From assembly GCA_905196835.1 (NCBI GenBank), contig CAJJWN010000010.1:22523-86522 (forward strand): a stretch of DNA of 64,000 bases. Direction: 5' to 3'. Both the position numbers and the translations under genes were made by a program. This stretch comes from an uncultured Prevotella sp. GTDB taxonomy: Bacteria; Bacteroidota; Bacteroidia; Bacteroidales; Bacteroidaceae. Under the pieces are notes generated by a model, which saw nothing but the letters and a program-made list of their open reading frames with translations, made no database searches and was not told the DNA's origin. The stretch's first letter is position 1; the number at the start of each line of letters is the position of its first letter. Of this stretch, positions 48,419 through 57,820 are shown one piece after another.

Positions 48419-51400
48419 TTATAAGTTTGAGTATCTCAGGGCTTCTTAATGTAAATAAATCCAATCTGTTTCGTATAGAATTATCCGTTTTCTTGATATT
48501 CATAAATACATCAAGTATCATATCTGCTTTTTCTTTATCTGAGGATAGGTGTGTGATTGGCTTTATGAGTTCCAATGCAGAATCAATTATATTGATTTCT
48601 TGCTCTTTTATATGCTCTTCAAAGTATAATTCATATACGCATCCATCAATTATTTTCTCAAAGAACGACGCTATTGTTTCATTAGAGACTAATTCTGACA
48701 GGCTATCTTTTGTAGAACAGATCAATATAATATAATCAACAAGCGTAGCAATCAACTTTTGAATATTGACCGCTGGTACCGCAATAGGAATCTGTTGCAG
48801 TGGTTCTTTGTCTAATTGATAGTTTGCTCCTTGCATCTTACCTTTATTTTTAAGCCAAAACTCAATCAGTTTAGAGTTTAATAAACCTGTTAGGTATTTC
48901 AAGTTTACTCTGTCTGTTTGAATCATGTTAAATGTTTGCGACAAATAGCACTCAATATCACAATAAGAAAATATAGGATGCCCTACGCACTTCCTCACTG
49001 CAATAACTTTATTGTTTACAAAAAACCTTTCCTCTCTGGCTCTGTGTAAACCATAAGGTTTATTGTCAGATGTGAAAACAGATACAAATCTATCCAAATG
49101 TCGCTTAATATTTGGGAAGCAATCTAAACTATTAGGATTTTTATATCTAGAGTCTGTATATATCGTCCAATATTTGTTGCCTTTTTGGACGCCATATCTA
49201 CTAATATTTTCATTTGTATAATATGGTTTTATTAAGGATAGTTCATCTTGATTAAGAGCCAATGTCTCTAATTCTGCACTCGTTAAGACAAATATTCCCT
49301 GATTAATTTCGAATTGAGGACCTAATTTTTGCTGATTCTTTTTGTTCAATGTATCTTGCGGGAACACTATTCCTTGTGCGATTTCTTTATCATTCAAGTA
49401 AATCACACTTGAGAGACTTGGTATTACCCCTAAAATATCAGAACTTTGGCTAAATGTTATGTTTTTATCATAAAAATTAGCTCGTCTTATTGTTGGAGTA
49501 TAACATTCTGCCTGTTCATAGGTTTTGTATGATGGCTCCAAAATAGCAATAGCCTCTTTCTCCGTTGCTTTATACGCAGTTAATCTACGGTAATCGAATG
49601 TATAATCATCCGTTACCTTATCTTTTTGGAACATCATAATCATAGTTTGAATGCTTGCGCTTTCAAACATCATTACTGCGCCAAAGTCAACAATATTGCA
49701 GATGCGGGTCTCCTTAATAACTTTATCTCTAAGTTTGCTTGCTCCAAAACTGGTAGTCCAGTTGTTTGTTGCAATAAAGCATAAAACGCCATTTGGATTG
49801 AGAAGATCCAATCCATTACATGCAAATAGATACCATATGTCCATTTTGCCCTTATAATAAGGCGAGTCCTTATATGGCTCAAAGAATGTCTTTGACATAC
49901 GACCTTCCTTAATATAAGGTGGGTTAGCAATGATTATATCGAAGCCTATGAATGCACCTTTATCATCTAATAGTTGAGGATATTCAAAACGCCACTCAAA
50001 TGATTTTTCATATTTCTTGTTATTGAATATTGCGTGTTCTTTTTCTTTTAATTTGTTTAGCTTACTCTTTGCTGCAGCATAACCGATTGGGTCTTCCTCA
50101 GCTTTGCGTTTGCCAAATAAGGGTATTGCTTCATACTCATAGACTCTTTGTTCAGCAAGCTGTCGTTGACGTATGTCGCCTTGGGCAAGTGTAGTTTTAA
50201 AGCAGTTTTTTATATCATTGATTTTAGTTCTTAATCCAACTTTATCCGTATGTTCTTCGGTATAGTCAACGACTAATCTTTTATAATCTTCTAGAGTGAA
50301 TTTACTCCATGTGGTTTTCTCTTTTCTTGCATTTTCTTTTCCAACTCTATTGTACTCTTCAAAAACATCAGCAATAGGCATATCTAAAGAATAACGACAA
50401 ATCTGTGAATTGCCACAAGTGATTTTGTAATCTAAGTTGGGTAGTGGCTGTGGCTCTTCCGCATCGACAACCAATGCTAACCAGAAACGCAAACGAGCTA
50501 TATCGACAGCACCTTGCTCGATATCGACACCGAAGATGTTGTTTTGGATAATATCACGTTTGGTTTGAGTCGAATCAAAGTTGCCGTGAGGCTCTGCGTG
50601 TGAGTGCAAGTGATGTATTGCGTGATACAATACATAAAGGATACCCATAGGGAATGCTCCCGAACCAATGGCTGGATCACATACCTTAACCTCTTTTAGC
50701 AGTTGAGTAAAGCGTATTGCGCTATTTTTATTTTGGAGTATAGGACTCACCACTCCATCATTGATGAGTTGTTCAATAGCTTCTGCATACTGTTCTGATG
50801 GTTCATGTGTTTTAAGGTATTGTATAACACTCTGGCGGCACATATACTGAACAATCTCTTTGGGAGTATAGAAAGCTCCCTTATCTTTGTTGTCCTCCAA
50901 AAGATTCTCAAAAATATGTCCCAACATTTCAGGATCAATACCAACCTCGCTATCATCAGGGTCGTTCTCGTCAATGGTGAAGTTATATTGAGAGAAGAAA
51001 TCCATTAAATCCTTGAAGTAGGAATATGGGAAATCTATATCTAATTCGTCAATTCTGTCCTTATCAAACAAACCACCATTTAAGTATGGAATCTTGATAT
51101 TTTCACCAAGTTTACCATCGGCTATATCTCCATTTCGCTTTTCATTCAATGTTTTGAAGAACAGTGGTTCCAAAACATCACTTAACAAACGATTATTGTT
51201 GGCATAATTATCTACAAGTTTACTAAGGTAGTTTTTATCTCCACCTTCCCATTTAACATTTGAAGCAGGCACACCCATCCAGCCTTTCTTTTGTAAGAAT
51301 TGCAAGAACACCAAACGGCCTAATAACTTCTTGACATAGTCGCGATGTGGCTTGGTATCAGAAAGCGTATCAATAAATTTCTTATATTGGGCTTTGTAGC

Positions 51401-51956
51401 CATTGAAAAACTCTTTGTTAAGTCGTTCAACAGAGAATGCATCGGTAACATCTGTTAAATAAATGGAGCCATAGGTCCTCTTATCAGCCAATTCTTTAAG
51501 TCGGCTTGCTGCTGTGGTACAAGGCTCATTCTTGCCTAACAAGAATGTATATCGTTTAGGAGCTGTTTCCTTCTTTACTAATTCTCCACTTTCATTGAAA
51601 TAGGTCTGCTTGGCAATAAATGTCAAGCGATAGTCATCTTGGCCTTGCGAATAATAGAAAACCAAAGCTCCATGAATCAAGTCTTGATCTACATATTTTG
51701 CAGCAATATCGCGCAAACTTTTACGGTTGCGGGATATTTGCACATTGTCGGCTACCTCAAAGCGGAATATAGCCAATGAACGTCCGTCATCTAAACGGAT
51801 GTTTCCTACATGGCCACCATCTTTGACATGTGAATCTGTAATCTTGGCAACACTTGTAAAGATTTCAACTTTAGGAAAGATCTTCTCTAGCAAATCTTTC
51901 CAAATGTTAAAATCAAATTTTGCAGATAGTATATTTTTCAAATATGCTTGATTCAT
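48408..51956 (-). CDS. Eco57I-type N6-adenine DNA methyltransferase with specificity domain
   Basis: A 1182-residue protein. The methylase motif I is CDPAIGSGAFPMG (starting D427) and the catalytic motif IV is IIANPPYIKEG (N678-PPY), the form used for N6-adenine methylation. The last 450 residues look like a TaqI-type target-recognition domain (LGPQFEINQGIFVLT, YLTGLLNSKLIEFWL, LQQIPIAVPAVN). The first 330 residues have no clear nuclease motif, so cleavage probably relies on the neighbouring PLD-helicase. It is 12 bp after the helicase gene and overlaps the ATPase gene. Size and layout recall type IIG/ISP and PglX enzymes, but no PglZ or BREX partner is present. Confidence 0.9.
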   Translation of the reverse strand: MNQAYLKNILSAKFDFNIWKDLLEKIFPKVEIFTSVAKITDSHVKDGGHVGNIRLDDGRSLAIFRFEVADNVQISRNRKSLRDIAAKYVDQDLIHGALVFYYSQGQDDYRLTFIAKQTYFNESGELVKKETAPKRYTFLLGKNEPCTTAASRLKELADKRTYGSIYLTDVTDAFSVERLNKEFFNGYKAQYKKFIDTLSDTKPHRDYVKKLLGRLVFLQFLQKKGWMGVPASNVKWEGGDKNYLSKLVDNYANNNRLLSDVLEPLFFKTLNEKRNGDIADGKLGENIKIPYLNGGLFDKDRIDELDIDFPYSYFKDLMDFFSQYNFTIDENDPDDSEVGIDPEMLGHIFENLLEDNKDKGAFYTPKEIVQYMCRQSVIQYLKTHEPSEQYAEAIEQLINDGVVSPILQNKNSAIRFTQLLKEVKVCDPAIGSGAFPMGILYVLYHAIHHLHSHAEPHGNFDSTQTKRDIIQNNIFGVDIEQGAVDIARLRFWLALVVDAEEPQPLPNLDYKITCGNSQICRYSLDMPIADVFEEYNRVGKENARKEKTTWSKFTLEDYKRLVVDYTEEHTDKVGLRTKINDIKNCFKTTLAQGDIRQRQLAEQRVYEYEAIPLFGKRKAEEDPIGYAAAKSKLNKLKEKEHAIFNNKKYEKSFEWRFEYPQLLDDKGAFIGFDIIIANPPYIKEGRMSKTFFEPYKDSPYYKGKMDIWYLFACNGLDLLNPNGVLCFIATNNWTTSFGASKLRDKVIKETRICNIVDFGAVMMFESASIQTMIMMFQKDKVTDDYTFDYRRLTAYKATEKEAIAILEPSYKTYEQAECYTPTIRRANFYDKNITFSQSSDILGVIPSLSSVIYLNDKEIAQGIVFPQDTLNKKNQQKLGPQFEINQGIFVLTSAELETLALNQDELSLIKPYYTNENISRYGVQKGNKYWTIYTDSRYKNPNSLDCFPNIKRHLDRFVSVFTSDNKPYGLHRAREERFFVNNKVIAVRKCVGHPIFSYCDIECYLSQTFNMIQTDRVNLKYLTGLLNSKLIEFWLKNKGKMQGANYQLDKEPLQQIPIAVPAVNIQKLIATLVDYIILICSTKDSLSELVSNETIASFFEKIIDGCVYELYFEEHIKEQEINIIDSALELIKPITHLSSDKEKADMILDVFMNIKKTDNSIRNRLDLFTLRSPEILKLIIEG

Positions 51957-51968
51957 AATAATACTTTG

Positions 51969-54900
51969 TTACATGTTAAAACTCTCTGAAATAATAATTT
52001 CAGGCATAAAATCTTTCGACACTTTAAGCGCATCTACTTGTTTATCAACATTTCCTCCTTGGACATGCTCCAATGGATATGCTGATATAATCATTATCAA
52101 TTGTTCTAGCAAAACTACTGGCTTGACTGGAGTTCTCTTTGTTGCTGTTTTTAGTTTATTTATATCTCGTTGCAACTGCTGGAATTTGCCCGTTGTAATA
52201 GCTCGTTTTGCTTTATTAATCAATTCAAGTTCCTGTTCTGTAATGTTGGGAATACTTACAAAGCCATCAAGATAAGCAATTGCCTTCTTCTCATTAGGAC
52301 CCTGTGCCGGATTCACCTTCTGCTTTGTTGCTTTAGTCTCTTCCTCTTGTGTAACAAAAGCATCAAGTGCCGCTTTTACTTGCTCGTGGTGCATATCGTG
52401 TAGCGGTATGGACTTTTCGTCAATACGGGCTTCAAACTCTTTTACTGCCTCCAAGAATGTAAGTTCCTCTATGCTGCCGTCTTCTCGAACAAATGTGAAT
52501 GCATCACGGCGCTTATTACGGATAAACACAATGGTACTTCCTGGTATAAACTTACTCTTGCGACCTGTGCGAGCTCTCAATGGCAGTTTGCTGATTCGTT
52601 TAATCAAATCAGGATCATCTTGTTTCAATTGTCGGAGCCACATCAGGTAGCGCAATTTCTCATCACGCTCCTCATCTACATCCTTGTCAAACAGACCAAA
52701 ACTTTCAGGATTCTCATCGGTAGAATATATCTGACTATCTTCGCCCAATGCTGCATGGAAAGCAAAGAGTTTCATTTTCGCCTTCTTCTCCAACTCAATG
52801 TCATCATTAACTTTTGATGTAGGGAAGAAGTTGAAAATATATACCTCTTTAGCAGTGCTACCGATACGATTCACACGACCGATACGCTGCATAAGCCTTG
52901 TAGAGTTCCAAGGTGTGTCATAGTTTACGATAACATTGGCACGATGGAGGTTTACACCTTCGGCAAGTACCTCGGTAGAGATAACGATGTTATAATCGTT
53001 TTTCTTATCCCCCTTGTAGTTTGCATCGAAGTTCTCCTTCAAGAGTGGCATTTGTGTATCTCTATTGTCGCTCTGTACAGTCATAATCTTATCAAAACCA
53101 TGATTTTTTAGAGCGTCATAGAGATATTTGGTGGTCTCTTTTGATTCTGAGAATATAACTAATTTCCCTTCATGGTTAATGGTTTTATCCAATAACGTAT
53201 CTTTAAGATATTGAATAAATATATCTAACTTAGGATCGGCATTAACAGCATCCCACATAGAAACCAACTCTTTCAATATCTCATTATCAGCCTTAATGCC
53301 GTCTTCGAAACCATCTTCAAAGTCATCTGGCGTACAAACTTCTATTGTTGGGTCGGTATATCTTGCTTCCTCAATCAACTTTATCAACTCATCTTCCTTC
53401 CCTTCACTAAGGAACTCATTGACTTTCAAATTGGGAGCAATGTATATAGTACCGTTGGCAAACATATCAAGCATCACCTTGTTGGCCTCATAATATCGGC
53501 GCAATGATTGCTTGAAGGCATAAAAACTACTATCTATTCGCTTGACAAGCAGCGTCTTCATAATGCCTGCCAATTGGATAGAAATCATATCTGCCTTTTT
53601 ATACTTACTCTTCTTAGGAGACTTTAGATATTTTATTGCCTGATATCTGTAATATTTAAGTCCGTTTATCTTGTCACTAAGATACATTATAGTCTTATCG
53701 TACAAAGTCTCCAACTCTGTATCCAATTGATAATATATCTTGCGAGGAGATTTTACATCAGGGAAATGAATGTTCTGTTCCTCCAAATCTTTGCGATATG
53801 CATCGTTCTCCATTAAGTCTGTACGAGTTCGGCGTACAGTTAATGGTTCCACAACCTTGATACGAATTCTCTCATAGATTGCCTTAACTTCGTCAGCTAT
53901 AAGAGTTAAGTCCTTTTGTTTTTTTAGTTTGTTATATCTATCAATATGTTCACGGAAGAAACGCTGCAAATTACCTTCTTCCAAGGTGCTATCTTTTGAG
54001 TCCTGGAAAAGATAAACAAGATTGGCAATATCCTCTGGTCTATTGTTAAGTGGCGTAGCAGACACAAGTATAACCTTTTTGTCATGTAAGCTACCATCAT
54101 ATCGCTTGGTTTTAGTCTTACACAACTTCTGCAATTCATTATACATTGATGCGGTGTCACTTCTGAACTTATGTGCCTCATCAACTATAATTAGGTCATA
54201 GAGTTCGGGATTCTTAACTTTATGAAGGCTTCCGTTAGTTATGATTTTGAAATTATCTAATTTGAATTCCGTAAGAGTCTCTTCCCAATTATCTTTCATA
54301 GCAGGAGGGACAATAACCAAAATATGAGAACGATGGGTCGGAAATCCATTCGAGAAAAAGAATTTCTTAGCTATAAGTGCAGAAACGACTGTTTTCCCCA
54401 ATCCGACAACATCGGAAAGGAAAAATCCATTGTGTTTCATCATCTTGGCATATCCGTCATTAACAGCATCTATTTGGTAGGATAATTTTTTATATCCCGT
54501 AGGCAAATCGGATACAGAGTTCGGGTCAAAGTCAATACTCTTACCGAAGTATTCCAATAAGAATTTTAGATAAACCTCGTAAGGGGTAAAGTTTGGATTA
54601 AGATACGAGTCGTTCTTAATCTTATCTATATGAGTTATGTTGATCTCTACAGATTCTTCCCAAAGTTTTTCAAATGTTTCGGTTGCAAACTGTATGTCGT
54701 CATCATAGCGCAACTCCACATTGAACTCGAAGTTCTTTTCAAGTCCAGCCTCAGTTAAATTGCTAGAACCTGTGATAACAGAACCATAACCATGGGGATG
54801 GTAAACTTCCTCTCGGAAAATATAAATCTTAGCATGGATATTTTGTTTAGGATGGATGCGCATAGTTATTCTGCCGGTAACAATATCCTCTATAAACTGG

Positions 54901-55229
54901 TACATTCCATCCTCAACTTCTTTGTCGTATTTCGCTTCCTGAATATTACGCTTTATATCGTTAAAAAACTCCTCCTGAGACTGCTCTGCATTAGGATTGA
55001 AAAGTAGCCCCTGCTGATTTGCTTGATAAGTGAGTTTATCTACATTGATACCAACCAAAATGCGAATCTTGGGAGTTTGTTGTATAAACTTCCTAATACG
55101 GAAATATCCCGATGCACGGAAATATCCGACAAGTGCATCAAAGAAATGCACTTTTTTATATTTGAATACCCCTTCTATTTTTTCAAGAAGAGTATTTTCT
55201 TTTTCATTTGTGAAAAAGTTTGTTCCCAT
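51969..55229 (-). CDS. PLD-nuclease/SNF2-type helicase fusion
   Basis: A 1086-residue DNA translocase-nuclease candidate. The N-terminal phospholipase-D-like domain (residues about 20-185) has one HxK motif, NIHAKIYIF, followed by GSSNLTEAG, as in PLD-type nucleases. The SF2 helicase follows: Walker A VVGLGKTVVSA (K279), IIVDEAHKFRSD (D350-H353), VSATPLNN, and the C-terminal motifs FSESKETTKYL, STEVLAEGVNLHRA and QRIGRVNRIG. A 230-residue C-terminal region is unassigned. Placed between an XRE controller and an adenine methylase, it probably acts as the restriction arm, moving along and cutting unmodified DNA. Confidence 0.88.
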   Translation of the reverse strand: MGTNFFTNEKENTLLEKIEGVFKYKKVHFFDALVGYFRASGYFRIRKFIQQTPKIRILVGINVDKLTYQANQQGLLFNPNAEQSQEEFFNDIKRNIQEAKYDKEVEDGMYQFIEDIVTGRITMRIHPKQNIHAKIYIFREEVYHPHGYGSVITGSSNLTEAGLEKNFEFNVELRYDDDIQFATETFEKLWEESVEINITHIDKIKNDSYLNPNFTPYEVYLKFLLEYFGKSIDFDPNSVSDLPTGYKKLSYQIDAVNDGYAKMMKHNGFFLSDVVGLGKTVVSALIAKKFFFSNGFPTHRSHILVIVPPAMKDNWEETLTEFKLDNFKIITNGSLHKVKNPELYDLIIVDEAHKFRSDTASMYNELQKLCKTKTKRYDGSLHDKKVILVSATPLNNRPEDIANLVYLFQDSKDSTLEEGNLQRFFREHIDRYNKLKKQKDLTLIADEVKAIYERIRIKVVEPLTVRRTRTDLMENDAYRKDLEEQNIHFPDVKSPRKIYYQLDTELETLYDKTIMYLSDKINGLKYYRYQAIKYLKSPKKSKYKKADMISIQLAGIMKTLLVKRIDSSFYAFKQSLRRYYEANKVMLDMFANGTIYIAPNLKVNEFLSEGKEDELIKLIEEARYTDPTIEVCTPDDFEDGFEDGIKADNEILKELVSMWDAVNADPKLDIFIQYLKDTLLDKTINHEGKLVIFSESKETTKYLYDALKNHGFDKIMTVQSDNRDTQMPLLKENFDANYKGDKKNDYNIVISTEVLAEGVNLHRANVIVNYDTPWNSTRLMQRIGRVNRIGSTAKEVYIFNFFPTSKVNDDIELEKKAKMKLFAFHAALGEDSQIYSTDENPESFGLFDKDVDEERDEKLRYLMWLRQLKQDDPDLIKRISKLPLRARTGRKSKFIPGSTIVFIRNKRRDAFTFVREDGSIEELTFLEAVKEFEARIDEKSIPLHDMHHEQVKAALDAFVTQEEETKATKQKVNPAQGPNEKKAIAYLDGFVSIPNITEQELELINKAKRAITTGKFQQLQRDINKLKTATKRTPVKPVVLLEQLIMIISAYPLEHVQGGNVDKQVDALKVSKDFMPEIIISESFNM

Positions 55230-55231
55230 AG

Positions 55232-55435
55232 TTATTGTTTCGTAATAACGATTAGTTCTCTGGTATCAACATCCAATACCTTTGCAATATTTACCAGCAT
55301 CTCCAACGATGGCTGCATTTTGTTTGAGCACCATTTAGAAACTGTTGAGGGGTCCTTGCCTAACTGCTCGGCAAGCCATTTGCCGGTTTTCTTTTGTTCA
55401 ACCAATACTACTTTTAGTCTATTTAAATCTTTCAT
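55232..55435 (-). CDS. XRE-family controller protein
   Basis: A 67-residue Cro/C1-type helix-turn-helix protein: KTGKWLAEQLGKDPSTVSKWCSNKMQPSLEMLVNIAKVLDVD. Length and composition are those of C-proteins, which time the expression of restriction-modification genes. It is the first gene of the minus-strand island and ends two bases before the helicase start. This position supports the view that the operon encodes a restriction-like system whose toxicity must be controlled. Confidence 0.88.
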   Translation of the reverse strand: MKDLNRLKVVLVEQKKTGKWLAEQLGKDPSTVSKWCSNKMQPSLEMLVNIAKVLDVDTRELIVITKQ

Positions 55436-55453
55436 TATTTACACATTTTATTG

Positions 55454-55471
55454 GCGTATACCGCAAATTTA
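55454..55471 (-). promoter_or_regulatory. Putative promoter and operator of the island operon
   Basis: A minus-strand -7-like TAAATTTG (55464-55471) lies 29 bp before the XRE start. Overlapping it is GCGTATACCGC (55454-55464), close to two-fold symmetric, a plausible operator for the XRE protein. No clear -33 TTTG is seen. Confidence 0.4.
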
Positions 55472-55666
55472 GTGATAATATGCGAAACCACATCTTACGT
55501 TGGCAACTTTTTTATCAGATAAATTGTAATTTTTATAATTCAAGAATGAATATTTGGATAGTTTATATGATTATTCGGAGCATAAAACTTGTACATAAAG
55601 CGAATGTGTTTGCAATGTAAAATCATCATATCTGCCCGACTTTGGAGGGGAGGATACCGACAGGTA

Positions 55667-55835
55667 GTTTTGGGCTGCCGAAAACATTTCGGGTGCCCCA
55701 AAACACAACTTGCTATGTTCGCTTGAACATAAATTTCCAGTGCCTGGAAATTACTATACAGCAGTCTAAATTTTACTCAAATATCAGCATTGGTGCGTTG
55801 GTTATAACACTTGTTGGTTACTTGTTTATAACCAA
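55667..55835. repeat. Four consecutive inverted repeats in a gene-free region
   Basis: In order: gttttgggctgccgaaa/tttcgggtgccccaaaac (55667-55704, imperfect); atgttc-gctt-gaacat (55715-55730); aatttccag-tgc-ctggaaatt (55732-55752); ttggttataa/ttataaccaa (55798-55835, 18-nt loop). The rest of the gap to 56182 has near-direct repeats of caatcttgcaatctgcca type (about 55895-55950) and no gene. This may be a recombination, transfer or replication control site of the integrative element. Confidence 0.65.
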
Positions 55836-56182
55836 TAAGCAAATCAAGCAATAAAGAATGAGTGTAATCATTAGTGATTATAACAAGTAATGCAATCACT
55901 CAATCTTGCAATCTGCCAGACTTGCTGTCACACAATCTTGCAGTCTGTCAATCACCCTTTCTGTAATTGGATTAGCGATTTACTTTCTAAAATACTACCA
56001 ATTATGCAATCTGATGACACCCGACGACACGTTATGTCGGTTATGCTGAGGGTATTATTTTTTGTTTTTACTTAGCACTCAGAAAGCCACGAGTAAGTGA
56101 GAGCAAAGGAAACTTGTTTGCTTTGCCGAGCGAAAGTGGGTTCGCGAAACAATCGAATGTTTAATGTAAAAATGAAATAGTT

Positions 56183-56455
56183 ATGGAGATTATCAGTATC
56201 GAGAAAAAGACCTTTGAGGAGCTTGTATCGCGCCTCGGGCAGTTCGTTAAGCGAATGGATAGCATTAACCGCCAGCGTGGTGGTAGGCGTATGAGCGATT
56301 GGATGGACAATCAAGATGTCTGTCAGGCATTGAAGATTAGTCCTCGTACATTACAGACCTTGCGGGATAGTGGGCGATTGCCACACTCTAAGATAAACAA
56401 CCGCATATACTATCGCCCCGAAGATGTTGAGCAACTTATTGCAAATGATGTTTAA
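56183..56455 (+). CDS. Excisionase-like helix-turn-helix protein (copy A1)
   Basis: A 90-residue winged-helix protein of the MerR/Xis-like group (HTH_17): WMDNQDVCQALKISPRTLQTLRDSGRLPHSKINNRIYYRPEDVEQLI. The coil before it (residues 1-35) is charged. A paralogue with the same core lies at 61459-61776. Such pairs accompany Bacteroides mobilisable and conjugative elements and regulate excision. It is followed 12 bp later by the second member of the pair. Confidence 0.85.
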   Translation: MEIISIEKKTFEELVSRLGQFVKRMDSINRQRGGRRMSDWMDNQDVCQALKISPRTLQTLRDSGRLPHSKINNRIYYRPEDVEQLIANDV

Positions 56456-56467
56456 CCTATAAATTCT

Positions 56468-56767
56468 ATGCCTATGAGTAACGAAGTTATCACGCACAAG
56501 CACGAGTGGGTGCGCGGTCTATTCTCTGATCTTGACCGCATTGCCAAAGATGCAGCAACGGTGGCGGACGAAAATCAGCCGCTATTGGGCGGCGAACACT
56601 ATTTGACCGATAGAGAGTTGTCTGAACGCTTGAAAATCAGTCGCCGTACTTTGCAGGACTACCGCAACAATGGTATTTTGCCATACCGCCAACTTGGAGG
56701 TAAAATCCTCTATCGGGAAAGCGATATTGAGCGAGTACTGCAAAGCTGCTATCGTGGCAAGTTTTGA
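56468..56767 (+). CDS. Excisionase-like helix-turn-helix protein (copy A2)
   Basis: A 99-residue protein with the core YLTDRELSERLKISRRTLQDYRNNGILPYRQLGGKILYRESDIERVL. It is a close paralogue of 61115-61417. It forms a two-gene unit with the gene before it, in the same order as the second pair. A start at 56474 (MSNEVITHK) is equally possible. Confidence 0.85.
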   Translation: MPMSNEVITHKHEWVRGLFSDLDRIAKDAATVADENQPLLGGEHYLTDRELSERLKISRRTLQDYRNNGILPYRQLGGKILYRESDIERVLQSCYRGKF

Positions 56768-56770
56768 TTT

Positions 56771-56829
56771 TATACCCGATAGGGTGTAATGGCGATTCTA
56801 TAATAGTAAATTACACCCGAAAGGGTATA
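56771..56829. repeat. Imperfect palindrome after the excisionase-like pair
   Basis: TATACCC-gat-AGGGTGTAAT on the left mirrors ATTACACCC-gaa-AGGGTATA on the right. Each arm also contains its own small inverted repeat, so a cruciform or a three-hairpin RNA is possible. It could end the transcript of the preceding genes. Confidence 0.55.
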
Positions 56830-56847
56830 AATTATATTGGAGGAATG

Positions 56848-56925
56848 GCCGCCACAGCCTTATTATGCAGAGTTGGGAGCGAGCTGCCTTTGTCCCCAAC
56901 TCTGTTTTCTTATAATAATGGCGGC
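56848..56925. repeat. Second inverted repeat, gccgcca/cagagttggg arms
   Basis: gccgcca (56848-56854) pairs with tggcggc (56919-56925) and cagagttggg (56868-56877) pairs with cccaactctg (56895-56904), giving a two-storey stem-loop. Between here and 57168 I see no gene. Confidence 0.55.
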
Positions 56926-57168
56926 TTGATTATAATTTACGATTATACTCTTCATAGGTTTGACCTTGATTTATGCGTCGTAGGTCGCTTCGCTTGCTTC
57001 GTCCCAATCCCATTCTCAACTCGGACGGTGATACCGGAGAGTTTTTTCGGGTGAAAAATTATCGAAGAGAATTTTTTGCTCGAAAACCCTTGGGCTTGAA
57101 CTCGCAGGTATTGCCCTCCGAGTTAACTTTATAATGGGGCGAAAACAGGCGAAGCGTACCGCAGACTT

Positions 57169-57720
57169 CTATCCTAAATTCACTATCGCACTCTTCACAT
57201 TCATCATATCCTTCAATATCGAACTATCAAGCACTTTGGCATAGTGTTGCGTCATCTTGATATTAGAGTGCCCGAGCATCTTTGCTACATTCTCTATACT
57301 TACACCGTTAGCCAAGCACACAGACGTGGCGTAGCTATGTCTTGCCACATGTGTGCTAAGATGCTTCTGGATTCCGCAGACATCGGCTATCTCTTTTAGG
57401 TAGCTGTTCATATTCTGATTGCAAGGAACAGGGAGTAATACGCCACGCTTGATGCAGGTGGGGTTGTTCTCGTACTTTTTGAGTATTGCCAATGGGATAT
57501 CCAGCAACGGGATATTACACATATTATTTGTCTTTTGACGTGTCTTGCGAATCCAATAGTGTCCGTTGTTGTCTTGCACAATATGTTCGGCGGCGAGTTG
57601 CTGAACATCTATAAATGCCAATCCCGTAAATGAAGAAAGAAGCATCAAAGCAAGGAAGATAGGTTTAGAGAAAAACAAACGCAAAGCGTTGTAAATAAGC
57701 GGTTTTTCTATTGTTTGCCA
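57169..57720 (-). pseudogene. Truncated tyrosine recombinase (C-terminal half)
   Basis: About 183 codons of an integrase C-terminal domain: FTGLAFIDVQQL, the H-x-x-R box HVARHSYAT, and GHSNIKMTQHYAKV with the nucleophile tyrosine. The in-frame sequence stops at 57720 where a TAA precedes W-Q-T-I-E, so the N-terminal arm-binding and core-binding domains are missing. The break coincides with the start of the sequence leading to the next element's integrases, as expected if that element inserted here or recombination deleted the 5' half. Confidence 0.8.
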
Positions 57721-57820
57721 TTACAGTCAAACAGCAGGGAAAGGCAGGATAATGCAAGGTTTCCGCTACCAAGTCATTACCTGTTCCGCTACCTGCCTGA
57801 AGCCTGAAAAACAGCGTTTC

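Noticed and set aside
48408..55435. BREX or DISARM system
   Set aside because: The methylase and helicase would fit in outline, but no PglZ, BrxC, BrxL or DUF1998 (DrmB) protein is found in the neighbourhood.
55642..55854. Possible 70-residue protein with a hydrophobic segment
   Set aside because: It needs a TTG start and lies exactly on the four inverted repeats, so structure explains the sequence better than coding.
56764..57054. 96-residue open frame after the excisionase-like pair
   Set aside because: It spans both nested palindromes and reads like translated non-coding DNA.
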